Source: Clostridia bacterium (GTDB lineage Bacteria > Bacillota > Clostridia > RGIG6154). From it: a DNA stretch of 64,000 bases. The notes under the pieces are model-generated. The model was not told where the DNA came from, did not search any database, and saw nothing but the letters and a program-made list of their open reading frames with translations. The translations under genes and the position numbers were made by a program. Of the stretch, positions 25,660-34,109 are shown in pieces. The stretch spans positions 62,001-126,000 of the forward strand of contig JAFQQW010000016.1 of the NCBI GenBank assembly GCA_017410375.1, in the 5' to 3' direction. The stretch's first letter is position 1, and the number at the start of each line of letters is the position of its first letter.

Positions 25660-27078
25660 TTATTCAAAATCAATAAAATCTTTGCCAAATAACAGAACGA
25701 GCGGTGTGTCTTTTACCGGTAAATTCTTTAAAATTACCGTACCGTCATCGGAAACCGATTTAATTTCTTCAGGGATTTCATACACCGTACCGTCCATAAC
25801 ATCTGCAAGATATACTTCCTCGCCCATGCTGGAGGCTTCAATGGATACAGACCCCATAAATGATGTTGTCATGATGTTTGTAGGTTTCCAGTAGGCGTAT
25901 GCATAACAACCATTTTTTTCAAAACCACCTGACAGCATTTCGAATTCCGAAACAGACATTTCATAAGTGTTATCGTCAAATCTTGATGGCATAACAAGTA
26001 ATGGCAGGTCAGCATTTGTAATATCATCGCTAAAAAGTGAAGCGATGTTTTGCAGCACATAATAGGAGGGCTTTTTGCTGTAACTGCCAATTGCAAAACC
26101 GTTCTCATCAAAATCTGCACTTAAAACGCCAAAATAACCGTAATCCTGATAGCTGGATTTATCGCTGTTTAAGCCGTTTAATGCTTCAATCATATCCATT
26201 GTGGAAAAGTAGGATGTAAATTTAACACCCGATATTAAATCTACCATGGTATGACGTGCAAGTTGTTTTGCTTGTCTTTCAGGTGTCCATGCCATCCAAT
26301 GAAGCGCGCCGTTACCGCCACGCTTGGATTGTGAACCGGATTCGCCCTGAACAACTTCAATATTCGGGTTATATTTGTGCGCCAAAGCTCTGTATGCGCG
26401 CACTTTGTTTAAAACCTCGGTTTCGTCCGAAGTGTATTCGTGATAAGAAATTGCATCTAAGTATGTACCCATACCGGTTTGAAATGCTTCGTTCAGGTAT
26501 TTTGTTGCAAATTTACATGTCACACCGCCGACCACTTTTGCGTTGCAGTCAGCTTCTTTTACAAATTTGGCAGTTGCAAGTGTGAATTTGCCAAGTTCGG
26601 TTGCGTTTACACCATGTTTCCAACACCACAAACCGTCAGGCTCGTTCCATACCTCATAGTAATCAATACGTCCTTTAAAGTGCTGAGCTGTAGCTAAAAC
26701 ATAGTTTTTCCATGCTGTTTTTTCCTCTTCTGTATGAATTGGAGGACATCCAACGGCGCCAAAAACATTTTTAGCAGATTCTGTATATAAATCATTGCCG
26801 TAACACAAGCAAAGCCACGGCTTTAAACCGCGTTTGATGAGATTATCTACTACATCATCCAGCCATTTGAAATCATATACGCCTTTTTCGCGTTCTGTTC
26901 TTTGCCAGCCTGATTGCAAGCGCACCCATTTGATGCCAAGCTCACCCACCGGGTCATAAGCTTTGTTTGGATCAAAAACATTTCGGTCAAGTTTTTCAAA
27001 TCCGATGCCGATTCTTGACGCTTTAACTTCGGTTGATTTTTTCGGTTTAATTTTACCGACTTTAATTAAACGGTCCAC
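25660..27078 (-). CDS. Clan GH-A glycosidase, GH39-like
   Basis: 472 residues from the GTG at 27078, which has AAAGGA 8 bases upstream; the ATG three codons earlier overlaps that site. A TIM barrel with the acid/base glutamate E146 in YYEVWNEPDG and the likely nucleophile E246 in VVQGESGSQSK, plus a C-terminal beta domain. The pattern is that of beta-xylosidase/iduronidase-type GH39 or related clan A enzymes. No signal peptide. First gene of the operon leading to SDR; divergent from an AraC gene that may control it. Confidence 0.75.
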   Translation of the reverse strand: MDRLIKVGKIKPKKSTEVKASRIGIGFEKLDRNVFDPNKAYDPVGELGIKWVRLQSGWQRTEREKGVYDFKWLDDVVDNLIKRGLKPWLCLCYGNDLYTESAKNVFGAVGCPPIHTEEEKTAWKNYVLATAQHFKGRIDYYEVWNEPDGLWCWKHGVNATELGKFTLATAKFVKEADCNAKVVGGVTCKFATKYLNEAFQTGMGTYLDAISYHEYTSDETEVLNKVRAYRALAHKYNPNIEVVQGESGSQSKRGGNGALHWMAWTPERQAKQLARHTMVDLISGVKFTSYFSTMDMIEALNGLNSDKSSYQDYGYFGVLSADFDENGFAIGSYSKKPSYYVLQNIASLFSDDITNADLPLLVMPSRFDDNTYEMSVSEFEMLSGGFEKNGCYAYAYWKPTNIMTTSFMGSVSIEASSMGEEVYLADVMDGTVYEIPEEIKSVSDDGTVILKNLPVKDTPLVLLFGKDFIDFE

Positions 27079-27119
27079 AACAAACATCCTTTCGTTACTG
27101 AATTATAAAATAATTATTA

Positions 27120-27148
27120 TTGACAATTTAACGCTCTAATGTTAGAAT
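27120..27148 (+). promoter_or_regulatory. Promoter of the AraC gene at 27223
   Basis: TTGACA (27120-27125), 17-bp spacer, TAGAAT (27143-27148). It lies in the 135-bp divergent region shared with the GH39-like operon. Confidence 0.7.
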
Positions 27149-27222
27149 ACAATAAAATAAACAAAAAATCTATTTAAATTCTTATTTATTTTTTTAGAAA
27201 TCTTACTTTATAGGTGATTGGT

Positions 27223-28017
27223 ATGGATTTTGAAATCATTAAAGCAGGCTTTTTCGACAGCAACATCGTATTTAAAAATGAAACCGGTGCAGAAACCGTC
27301 GACCGTCTTGTTACATGCTACGAAATTGAAATTTTTACAGAAGGAAACGGCATCTCTTATATTAACAGGGTTGCACATCCGATTCAAAAAGGATTTGTTC
27401 TGCTCGCGAAGCCCGGACAAATGCGACACAGCAAGCTCCATTTCCAATGCAATTATATTCATCTGAATTTTAAAAACGAAGTACTTGAGTCACAAATAAA
27501 CGCACTTCCTGATTTTTTTGAAATCAGCGGCGAGCAAAGATACCATGATATTTTATTTAAAATTTTAAATGCAATGGATGGCGGATTTGTGGCAAGCAAC
27601 TTATACATCAACAGCAAAATATATGAACTGCTTTATATGCTTTGTACTGATGCAACAAGAATTCAAAGAACTTCAGTCCGGTATGATAAAAATACACTCT
27701 TGCGCGCACAGCAATATATAAATCAGAATTATAATCAGAATTTATCTTTAAAAGAAATTGCAGGTTGTGTAAACTTAAGTCCGATTTACTTCCATAATCT
27801 TTTCAAGGCTTTTACCGGAAAAACACCACACGATTATCTACTGGAAGTCCGATTGTCGCGAGCGAAGCATTTATTGTCTTTTACACAGATGTCTGTAGAA
27901 GAGGTTGCGTTCAAAACAGGCTTTTCATCGCAAGCATATTTTAATGCTGTTTTTAAAAAGGAATTACATACAACACCCACCCAATTTCGTAAGGATGAAA
28001 TGTTAAAATACGAATAA
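27223..28017 (+). CDS. AraC family transcriptional regulator
   Basis: 264 residues from the ATG at 27223, which follows AGGTGA. An N-terminal cupin-like sensor domain (about 1-130) is followed by two helix-turn-helix motifs: QNLSLKEIAGCVNLSPIYFHNLFKAFTG and MSVEEVAFKTGFSSQAYFNAVFKKEL, ending in TPTQFRK. Divergent from the GH39-like to SDR operon and convergent with the sialidase-like gene; it most likely activates the former. Confidence 0.92.
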   Translation: MDFEIIKAGFFDSNIVFKNETGAETVDRLVTCYEIEIFTEGNGISYINRVAHPIQKGFVLLAKPGQMRHSKLHFQCNYIHLNFKNEVLESQINALPDFFEISGEQRYHDILFKILNAMDGGFVASNLYINSKIYELLYMLCTDATRIQRTSVRYDKNTLLRAQQYINQNYNQNLSLKEIAGCVNLSPIYFHNLFKAFTGKTPHDYLLEVRLSRAKHLLSFTQMSVEEVAFKTGFSSQAYFNAVFKKELHTTPTQFRKDEMLKYE

Positions 28018-28039
28018 AAGAGCGGAATAACCGCTCTTT
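28015..28039. terminator. Bidirectional terminator
   Basis: AAAAGAGCGG / CCGCTCTTTT stem with AATAA loop between the AraC gene and the sialidase-like gene. Confidence 0.85.
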
Positions 28040-29412
28040 TATTCTATTTTTATTCTGTTGAATGTAATGTAGTTTGTATCGTGATAGGTTTGTGCGCCAT
28101 TGGTTGCGGTTCTGCAAAGAAAAATAATTTCATCGCCCTCAATTTCAAAATCCACATACTGGTAGCCGTATTTATCGGGGTTTTTGTCCAGCATATTGAT
28201 AACATCTTTTTCCACGACCCAGTTTTCTAAATCAGAAGAAGACATCAAAGACAAAAGGGTTCTTGCGGTTTTATGCTCTGCATCAATAATGCGGGATGCA
28301 ATTGTATAATATTTTTCTGTCCGTTCATCAAATTTGATTACAAATTTAGAGTGGTTAGCCGGAAATTGTATGCATTTTTCGTATTTCAAAGGATTCTCGG
28401 GATTTTCTGTATCCACCTTATATACAACAGCAAGCCCGTAGCACGGCTCTGTTTTACGCATGTCGTAACGCATAACATTGTAGAGCTGATTGTCTTTTAC
28501 AACCAGGCAGCCTTCTATGTTACCTGTGCTTGGACCTTTGGCAACGCCAACCCACTCCGGATTATATTTAACCGGCTCGCTGAACATCCAGTTTTCCGGA
28601 TTCAGTAAATCACAGCCTATGGGCGCCGACATGACCATTGCAGCATGATATCCTGCGCCCCAGGAACCCCACTCCATGGTATTCCATATTCTGTCGTTAA
28701 ATTCTACCACCGGTTGCGGATTTTTATGAACGCCTACGCTTTCATTCTTTCCGTTGCAGCCTCTGAACAACACAACAGGCTCTGTAAAACTTTTTCCGCC
28801 GTCAACCGATTTACCAATCAGTAAGTCTCCATACTCTGTAGAAACCGCCAGAACATAAAGCTCGTTCTGGTAAATAAACATTTTGCTCCAGAAAGCCGGA
28901 AAAAGTTCGCTTACATATTGCCAGGATTTACCGTTGTCGTCCGAACGATATATCAATGTTAAATTCTGTGGATAATTTCCTTTAAACAAGTCCATGGACG
29001 CAAGCAAAAATCCTTCGGGGTGCCGAACAATGGATGGACTGCAAAGATACTGTCCCGAGAAATAGTATGCGTTGTCTTCCGGGTGTAAGTAATTTACAAC
29101 CACATCCCCCTCGAACGCACCGCATCTTGCAAGACGTACAAGACTTTTCTTCTCATTGCATGTTACATAAAAAGCATATTCCTCATTCTCAGTCAGATTG
29201 TTGATTACAAAATGATTTTTTACTGTTTCTCCCGCCTTTTGAAATACAGTTTCATGCTTTTTTCTGTAAAAAACTGCACATTTCCCATCAACAGGAAGCC
29301 AGCTTAGTTCAATTTTGTCCACATCGGGCGCAACACGCGAAATATAAATATCTCCACAGTCGGAAAGAAGCGGTTTAAAAGGTGTGTAGCTCCAACCTAT
29401 ATGTTTTTTCAT
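28039..29412 (-). CDS. Sialidase-fold (BNR repeat) protein
   Basis: 457 residues. A fibronectin-like N-terminal domain (about 20-95) is followed by a six-bladed beta-propeller of the sialidase type. Asp-box motifs are seen at SDDNGKSWQYV and SVDGGKSFTEP, and an arginine in LCSPSIVRHPEGFLLASMD could be part of the arginine cluster. True sialidases remove terminal sialic acid; other propellers of this type act on different glycosides. No signal peptide. It starts 1 base after the next gene upstream ends (a DapA/NanA-family lyase), so a common pathway is likely. Confidence 0.72.
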   Translation of the reverse strand: MKKHIGWSYTPFKPLLSDCGDIYISRVAPDVDKIELSWLPVDGKCAVFYRKKHETVFQKAGETVKNHFVINNLTENEEYAFYVTCNEKKSLVRLARCGAFEGDVVVNYLHPEDNAYYFSGQYLCSPSIVRHPEGFLLASMDLFKGNYPQNLTLIYRSDDNGKSWQYVSELFPAFWSKMFIYQNELYVLAVSTEYGDLLIGKSVDGGKSFTEPVVLFRGCNGKNESVGVHKNPQPVVEFNDRIWNTMEWGSWGAGYHAAMVMSAPIGCDLLNPENWMFSEPVKYNPEWVGVAKGPSTGNIEGCLVVKDNQLYNVMRYDMRKTEPCYGLAVVYKVDTENPENPLKYEKCIQFPANHSKFVIKFDERTEKYYTIASRIIDAEHKTARTLLSLMSSSDLENWVVEKDVINMLDKNPDKYGYQYVDFEIEGDEIIFLCRTATNGAQTYHDTNYITFNRIKIE

Positions 29413-29413
29413 A

Positions 29414-30340
29414 TCAATACTCCTTTAAAAAATCTTTTCTGATTATTTCGCACAAATCATGCATTTGTGTGACGCAAAGCTTTTGATATTTTGTTAATTG
29501 CTTTTCATCACAGCTCCTTGCATATGCATCCATAACGACCGCATATTGATTCAGATGATATTTTGCAGTGCATGGATATGCAGGATTTTCAGTAAACGCC
29601 ATCATGCTGAGTGCATTCGATAACACTTCTGCTTTTTCGGGATATGCTTTAAAATTTTGGCAAAGCCAGACATATAAATCGGGATGAAAATTTGCCATAA
29701 TACCTGAATAACCGCTTGCGCCCTGTTTTAACGCATGCAGGCAGGTTTGTCCGTTTGCATTAAAAAGCTTTAAAGTTGTTCCTCTTAACAATCCAAGGCG
29801 TTCGGATAACAATTCAGGGTCACAGCACGTATCTTTGATAAATGCAAAACGTTTTTTCGTCAGACACCATTTAAATATTTCAGTCGTGAGTAACCGCTTA
29901 TAAGGTTTAGGACATTCATAAATACCGAGCGGAATCGATTTATTTAAAGATTTTTCCAAAAGTTTTTCTGCATTTTCAATCCAGATTGCGTCACCGTCAT
30001 TGTGTAAATCTAAGCGGTTACTTACCCAAACAAATGCATCAATGCCTGTTTCGGAAATTCTATCCATTTCTTCGGCTTGTGCTTCGATTGAATCTGCACA
30101 ATGACCGGAAGCAACAACCTTGAGTCTGCCATTTGATGCATCAACAACCGCTTTGGCAAGTTGCACACGTTCTTTTAAGCTCAAAAACTGCATTTCGCTG
30201 GATTGACAAACCGCAAAAACACCGGAACACCCGTTTTTAACGTAAAAATCCACTAATTCTGCAACCGCATCAAAATCAATCTCTTTGTTTTTGTATGGGG
30301 TTATCATGGTCGGGTAAACACCATTTGGAATTTCAAACAT
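29414..30340 (-). CDS. Dihydrodipicolinate synthase/N-acetylneuraminate lyase family protein
   Basis: 308 residues from the ATG at 30340, preceded by AAAGGAGATG; an in-frame start 6 codons earlier lies on that site. A class I aldolase TIM barrel: Lys169 in AFIKDTCCD should form the Schiff base with a 2-keto acid and Tyr141 in LGIYECP is the catalytic tyrosine. The usual GTTGE motif is replaced by CQSSEM (45-50). Possible substrates are N-acetylneuraminate, 2-keto-3-deoxy sugar acids or others. Head gene of a two-gene operon with the sialidase-fold protein. Confidence 0.82.
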   Translation of the reverse strand: MFEIPNGVYPTMITPYKNKEIDFDAVAELVDFYVKNGCSGVFAVCQSSEMQFLSLKERVQLAKAVVDASNGRLKVVASGHCADSIEAQAEEMDRISETGIDAFVWVSNRLDLHNDGDAIWIENAEKLLEKSLNKSIPLGIYECPKPYKRLLTTEIFKWCLTKKRFAFIKDTCCDPELLSERLGLLRGTTLKLFNANGQTCLHALKQGASGYSGIMANFHPDLYVWLCQNFKAYPEKAEVLSNALSMMAFTENPAYPCTAKYHLNQYAVVMDAYARSCDEKQLTKYQKLCVTQMHDLCEIIRKDFLKEY

Positions 30341-30351
30341 AAAAACATCTC

Positions 30352-30380
30352 CTTTCAATCTTAGTATAGCAGATTGAAAG
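30352..30380. promoter_or_regulatory. Inverted repeat enclosing the -10 box of the DapA/NanA-like operon
   Basis: Perfect 10-bp inverted repeat CTTTCAATCT (30352-30361) and AGATTGAAAG (30371-30380), 9 bp apart. The gap holds, on the minus strand, an extended -10 TGCTATACT; no good -35 was seen. The downstream arm ends in the ribosome site. It may be an operator or a transcript hairpin masking the ribosome site. Confidence 0.6.
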
Positions 30381-30409
30381 ATGTTAGAAAATAGCTTTAA
30401 ACGACAAAT

Positions 30410-30695
30410 AGATGTCCGAAACGGACATCTCAGACTGTCGAAAAAGTCGTTCTACCGCAAGCAAAGAACTATTTGTTATTCTGAGCGAAGCGAAGAATCT
30501 CCGGTTTGAACAGATGTTGAATGGAGCGGAATCCATCGAGGATTCCACTCCATTTCTTGCTTTTTGTCAATTTGAACTCTACCGTACCTCTGTACGCCGA
30601 CGAATTCAAATTGACAAAATATAACTTCCTTTTTCGCACTCTGACAGCGTGTCGATAGGTTTATCGACACGCTGAGATGTCCGAAACGGACATCT
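30410..30695. mobile_element. MITE-like palindromic element, non-coding
   Basis: About 286 bp with no coding capacity. Both ends carry the palindrome GATGTCCGAAACGGACATC, extended inward as CTCAGACTGTCGA on the left and, in inverse, CTCAGCGTGTCGA on the right, giving about 32-bp imperfect terminal inverted repeats. Inside are four more palindromes: TTCTGAGCGAAGCGAAGAA near 30479, AATGGAG...CTCCATT at 30520-30554, TTTTGTCAATTTGAA paired with its inverse at 30562-30619, and AGCGTGTCGATA/TATCGACACGCT at 30646-30673. Its right edge overlaps the stop codon of the AraC gene. Confidence 0.65.
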
Positions 30696-31557
30696 ATTTT
30701 TTTATGGCACTTCTAAGTTCAGCAGGTGTCATACCTTCTTGTTTTTTAAAGAATTTGCTTAGGGAATATCGGTCTGAAAAGCCCGTTTGAGATGCTATTT
30801 CAGATAAAGTAAACTCTGTTTCTAATAGTAATTTTTTTATTTGTTCTGCTTGAATTTGTGCTTTTATTTCACGGAACGTCATGCCCGTTTCTTCTTTAAA
30901 AATACGACTCAACTGTCTTTCGCTCATGAAAAAATTTTCTGCGACATCCGAAAAACGCATGTCGTTTAAAAGATTGTCACGGATATATTTTCTGACATGA
31001 CTTGTAAGTGTGCCGTTTTTCATTTTCGGCTCAATCGAAGTGTTTCGAACATCTGCAATTACATCCGTAAGTTGCACAAAGATATTGTACAGGCAATTTT
31101 GTGAAAAATTATAACTTTCAAAATAGTTTTCCGTCGCACACTTTAATATACTCTCAACCATGATTATCGCTGGTTCTGGCATTTTTTTAACGCATGCAAT
31201 TTTAGCGCTGTGAATAAGTGATGATGATATTTTATGATCCTCGACCGCAAAACCCCAGACAAATTTTTCAAAATCATCTGAAGCATTTGTAAAGCGATGT
31301 GATTTGTTAGGCGGAATCAGGATAAAAGTATTTTTCGACGTGTTTAATATTTTGCCGTCAATTTCGAATTCACCCATCCCATTAAGACATAGATGTAGTT
31401 CAAAAAAGGAGTGCCTGTGTTGTTTGTAGTTCCATGTTTCAAACTGATTAAATGCCACTCTGCACCAATATGTTTTCAAGTGTATTGGTTCAATACACTT
31501 ATTCCAGTCAATTTTACTGATTTTTTTGGAGGCAAGAACTCTTTGCGATTCAGTCAT
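30694..31557 (-). CDS. AraC family transcriptional regulator, downstream of malQ
   Basis: 287 residues: cupin-like sensor domain with KQHRHSFFELHLCLNGMGEFEIDGKI, then two helix-turn-helix motifs (MRFSDVAENFFMSERQLSRIFKEETG and FTLSEIASQTGFSDRYSLSKFFKKQEGMTPAELR). The start follows AGGAG and lies 10 bases after malQ, so it is co-transcribed with malQ. The TAG stop coincides with the edge of the palindromic element at 30410-30695, so the very C-terminus (AIKK) may have been reset by insertion. Confidence 0.9.
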   Translation of the reverse strand: MTESQRVLASKKISKIDWNKCIEPIHLKTYWCRVAFNQFETWNYKQHRHSFFELHLCLNGMGEFEIDGKILNTSKNTFILIPPNKSHRFTNASDDFEKFVWGFAVEDHKISSSLIHSAKIACVKKMPEPAIIMVESILKCATENYFESYNFSQNCLYNIFVQLTDVIADVRNTSIEPKMKNGTLTSHVRKYIRDNLLNDMRFSDVAENFFMSERQLSRIFKEETGMTFREIKAQIQAEQIKKLLLETEFTLSEIASQTGFSDRYSLSKFFKKQEGMTPAELRSAIKK

Positions 31558-31567
31558 ATTGAGACTC

Positions 31568-33004
31568 CTATCTGTTAAACAATTTGTTCAGCTTACGGTA
31601 TTTTTGTTTATCAATGGAATCAAGCTGTTCTTTTGTGATTCTGTATTGCCAATTGCCGTCTGCTTTCCCCGGAATGTTTAAGCGTGTATCCGAACCAAAC
31701 CCAAGTAAATCCTGTATGGGTAAAATTACAAGTCCTGCATTGCTTGCAAACACCGTTCTGATAATGCTGTCGTAGCTCTTATCCCAATCAGCTTCGGTGA
31801 ATCCGCAATAATCCAAAACCTCTTTGCGTGTGTTATCATCCAATTCCCAGATGTATCCTAAAAGGGTATTGTTGTCATGTGTGCCTGTGTATGCGACACT
31901 GTTATTTACATAGTTATGCGGTTTATGCGGTGAATCTCCGTCCGATAAAAAAGCAAACTGGAATACCTTCATGCCCGGGAACCCGCTGTAGTTTACAAGC
32001 TCAATCACCTCATTGGTAATATCACCTAAGTCTTCTGCAATAATCAGTTTGTCGCCGGCAAGCTTCTTAATTGCATCAATAAACGGTTTGCCCGGACCTT
32101 TAACCCATTTTCCGTCTTTCGCTGTTTTGGCACCGTACGGAATGCTGTAATAAGCCTCTAACCCTCTGAAATGGTCAATGCGTACGCCGTCAAACAGTTC
32201 AAGCATCAAACTCATGCGGTCGAGCCACCATTTATAGCCGTCTTTTGCCATAACATCCCAATCGTATAAAGGGTTGCCCCAAAGCTGACCGTCTTCCGAA
32301 AAATAATCCGGCGGAACTCCTGCAACGCATTTAGGAACATTTTTTTCATCCAACTGAAATAATTTCCTGTTTGCCCACACATCACAGCTGTCATACGCTA
32401 CGAAAATCGGGATATCACCGATAATTTTTATTCCTTTGCTGTTCGCATAAGCTTTTATTTCGCTCCATTGATTGAAAAACTCATATTGGATAAACTGCCA
32501 TGCAAATAAAATATTTTCGTCGCAGCTATCTTTTTCCCAGGCATACCATTCCGTATTATCGTTTGCTTCTTTCAATGCCATGAATTTGCAAAAATCTGCA
32601 ATATGAGGATGAGACTCGATAAAATCCTTGATTGCACTTTTGTCTTTTATGCGAAGTGCTGCGGTTTTCAAAAGCTTAAAACGTGTATGGAACAAACGAA
32701 CATATTCACAACCGTAAGGTGTATTTTGTCTATGCGCATCAAGCTCCTCTTTCGACAATAATCCTTTTTTATACAAAGTGTTTAAATCCACGAAATACGG
32801 ATTACCTGCAAAAGCAGAATAAGATTTATATGGCGAATTACACTCATCCACCATAGTAAAAGGTAAAACCTGCCAATATTTAAATCCGCAATCGGACAGA
32901 AAATCAATAAATTCTTTTGCCTCTTTTCCGAAAGCACCCGATGAATACTCACCGTAAAGAGATGAAATGTGCATTAAAACACCGCTTGCTCTTTCCAATT
33001 TCAT
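31568..33004 (-). CDS. malQ: 4-alpha-glucanotransferase (GH77 amylomaltase)
   Basis: 478 residues, full length. It disproportionates maltodextrins by transferring alpha-1,4-glucan segments. Family landmarks: SSGAFGKEAKEFIDFLSDCGFKYWQVLPF near the N-terminus, SPYKSYSAFAGNPYFVDL, IGDIPIFVAYDSCDVWA, the nucleophile aspartate in GVRIDHFRGLEAYY and the acid/base glutamate in LIIAEDLGDI, and TGTHDNNTLLGY. Cytoplasmic. Own promoter; followed by an AraC gene in the same operon. Confidence 0.95.
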   Translation of the reverse strand: MKLERASGVLMHISSLYGEYSSGAFGKEAKEFIDFLSDCGFKYWQVLPFTMVDECNSPYKSYSAFAGNPYFVDLNTLYKKGLLSKEELDAHRQNTPYGCEYVRLFHTRFKLLKTAALRIKDKSAIKDFIESHPHIADFCKFMALKEANDNTEWYAWEKDSCDENILFAWQFIQYEFFNQWSEIKAYANSKGIKIIGDIPIFVAYDSCDVWANRKLFQLDEKNVPKCVAGVPPDYFSEDGQLWGNPLYDWDVMAKDGYKWWLDRMSLMLELFDGVRIDHFRGLEAYYSIPYGAKTAKDGKWVKGPGKPFIDAIKKLAGDKLIIAEDLGDITNEVIELVNYSGFPGMKVFQFAFLSDGDSPHKPHNYVNNSVAYTGTHDNNTLLGYIWELDDNTRKEVLDYCGFTEADWDKSYDSIIRTVFASNAGLVILPIQDLLGFGSDTRLNIPGKADGNWQYRITKEQLDSIDKQKYRKLNKLFNR

Positions 33005-33024
33005 TCCTCCCTGCTGTTTTATTC

Positions 33025-33053
33025 ATTATATCATAAATATGCAAAAATGTAAA
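33025..33053 (-). promoter_or_regulatory. Promoter of malQ-araC
   Basis: Minus strand TTTACA (33053-33048), 17-bp spacer, TATAAT (33030-33025), then GGGAGG before the ATG. Confidence 0.75.
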
Positions 33054-33054
33054 T

Positions 33055-33079
33055 AACCGCAATGCAAAACATTGCGGTT
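33055..33079 (-). terminator. Hairpin terminator after the isomerase gene
   Basis: AACCGCAATG / CATTGCGGTT stem, 10 bp, between the sugar isomerase stop and the malQ promoter. Confidence 0.7.
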
Positions 33080-33086
33080 AAATCAT

Positions 33087-33974
33087 TCAGCATTCGCTTT
33101 CAATTTCCGAAATATAGCGTTTTAAATTGTTGAAGCCTGTAGTGATACCCTGAATACAATCCTCTGCCCCTTCATACTCTATGGAAACATAGCCATCATA
33201 TCCGGCACGTTTTAAAATACGCAGACACTGTTTTACAGGAACACATCCCTGACCGATAATAGAACCTTTAAAGAAATTTCCGCCTCTGGTCATGCCGTAG
33301 CCTGCTCCCGGATGTGCATCTTTTCCGGAGCGGATGAAGAAATCCTTGCAATGTACATGAACTGCATAAGGCGCGAGACGAGAAACCGCCAGAGCATTGT
33401 CATCATCTGCGCATACAAAGTTGCCCATATCCACCAAAAGACCGAAATTTTCATGATTCACAGCATTAAAAAGCTCTTCCATTCTGTAACTGTCCTGGAA
33501 TATGTATCCGTGGTTTTCCGTGCAGGTTTTGATACCGAGCGACTGACCGTATTCCGTAATTTTTCTTGTATTTTCTGCAATAGTCGGGAGCATCAGCTTA
33601 TAGCTTCTGCCGTCTTTATCGTTGCCGAATGTAAAAGTGGAATCGTGTCTGAGTACTTTTGCGCCCAAAATTTTTGCCACATCCAGCTGTCCCTTTAAAC
33701 GGTTGATTTCTTGTTCAGCATTTTCTCCTTTGCAATAAAGAGATGCACCGATGGTATACGCATTGATATCCATGCCAAGCTCGTCGGCGCGTTTTTTAAG
33801 CTTTAATGCGTATTCCTTCTGATCGTCAAGTGTATATCCTTCTTTTGGATTTAACTCTGTAAACTCTATAGCCTCAAGACCAATTTTCTTCGCTTCATCA
33901 ATTGTATCAAGCTGTGTCAGTTTTCCTTGTCGGATGTACTGATGAAATGAATACGAACTGACTGAAATCTTCAT
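33087..33974 (-). CDS. Sugar phosphate isomerase/epimerase family TIM barrel
   Basis: 295 residues of the xylose isomerase-like (AP endonuclease 2) fold. Metal-ligand positions are seen in CTENHGYIF, LLVDMGNFV, HVHCKDF and VSIEYEGAED. The family includes epimerases, isomerases, dehydratases and inosose-modifying enzymes, and the exact reaction cannot be read from sequence. AAAGGAGA precedes the ATG and it has its own promoter and terminator, so it is monocistronic. Confidence 0.8.
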   Translation of the reverse strand: MKISVSSYSFHQYIRQGKLTQLDTIDEAKKIGLEAIEFTELNPKEGYTLDDQKEYALKLKKRADELGMDINAYTIGASLYCKGENAEQEINRLKGQLDVAKILGAKVLRHDSTFTFGNDKDGRSYKLMLPTIAENTRKITEYGQSLGIKTCTENHGYIFQDSYRMEELFNAVNHENFGLLVDMGNFVCADDDNALAVSRLAPYAVHVHCKDFFIRSGKDAHPGAGYGMTRGGNFFKGSIIGQGCVPVKQCLRILKRAGYDGYVSIEYEGAEDCIQGITTGFNNLKRYISEIESEC

Positions 33975-34041
33975 ATCATTTTCTCCTTTTTGTTAAGTTA
34001 GGCATCTGCAAAGCATCTCCTGCGATCCCTGTTTCGGAATA

Positions 34042-34070
34042 ATTGTATCATATTTTTTCTAACAAGTCAA
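34042..34070 (-). promoter_or_regulatory. Promoter of the isomerase gene
   Basis: Minus strand TTGACT (34070-34065), 17-bp spacer, TACAAT (34047-34042). Confidence 0.75.
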
Positions 34071-34080
34071 TTATAAAATA

Positions 34081-34106
34081 AAGCACCGCAGTAAGCGGTG
34101 CTTTTT
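34081..34106 (-). terminator. Terminator after the GH38 gene
   Basis: AAGCACCGC / GCGGTGCTTTTT hairpin directly after the GH38 stop codon. Confidence 0.8.
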
Positions 34107-34109
34107 GGC

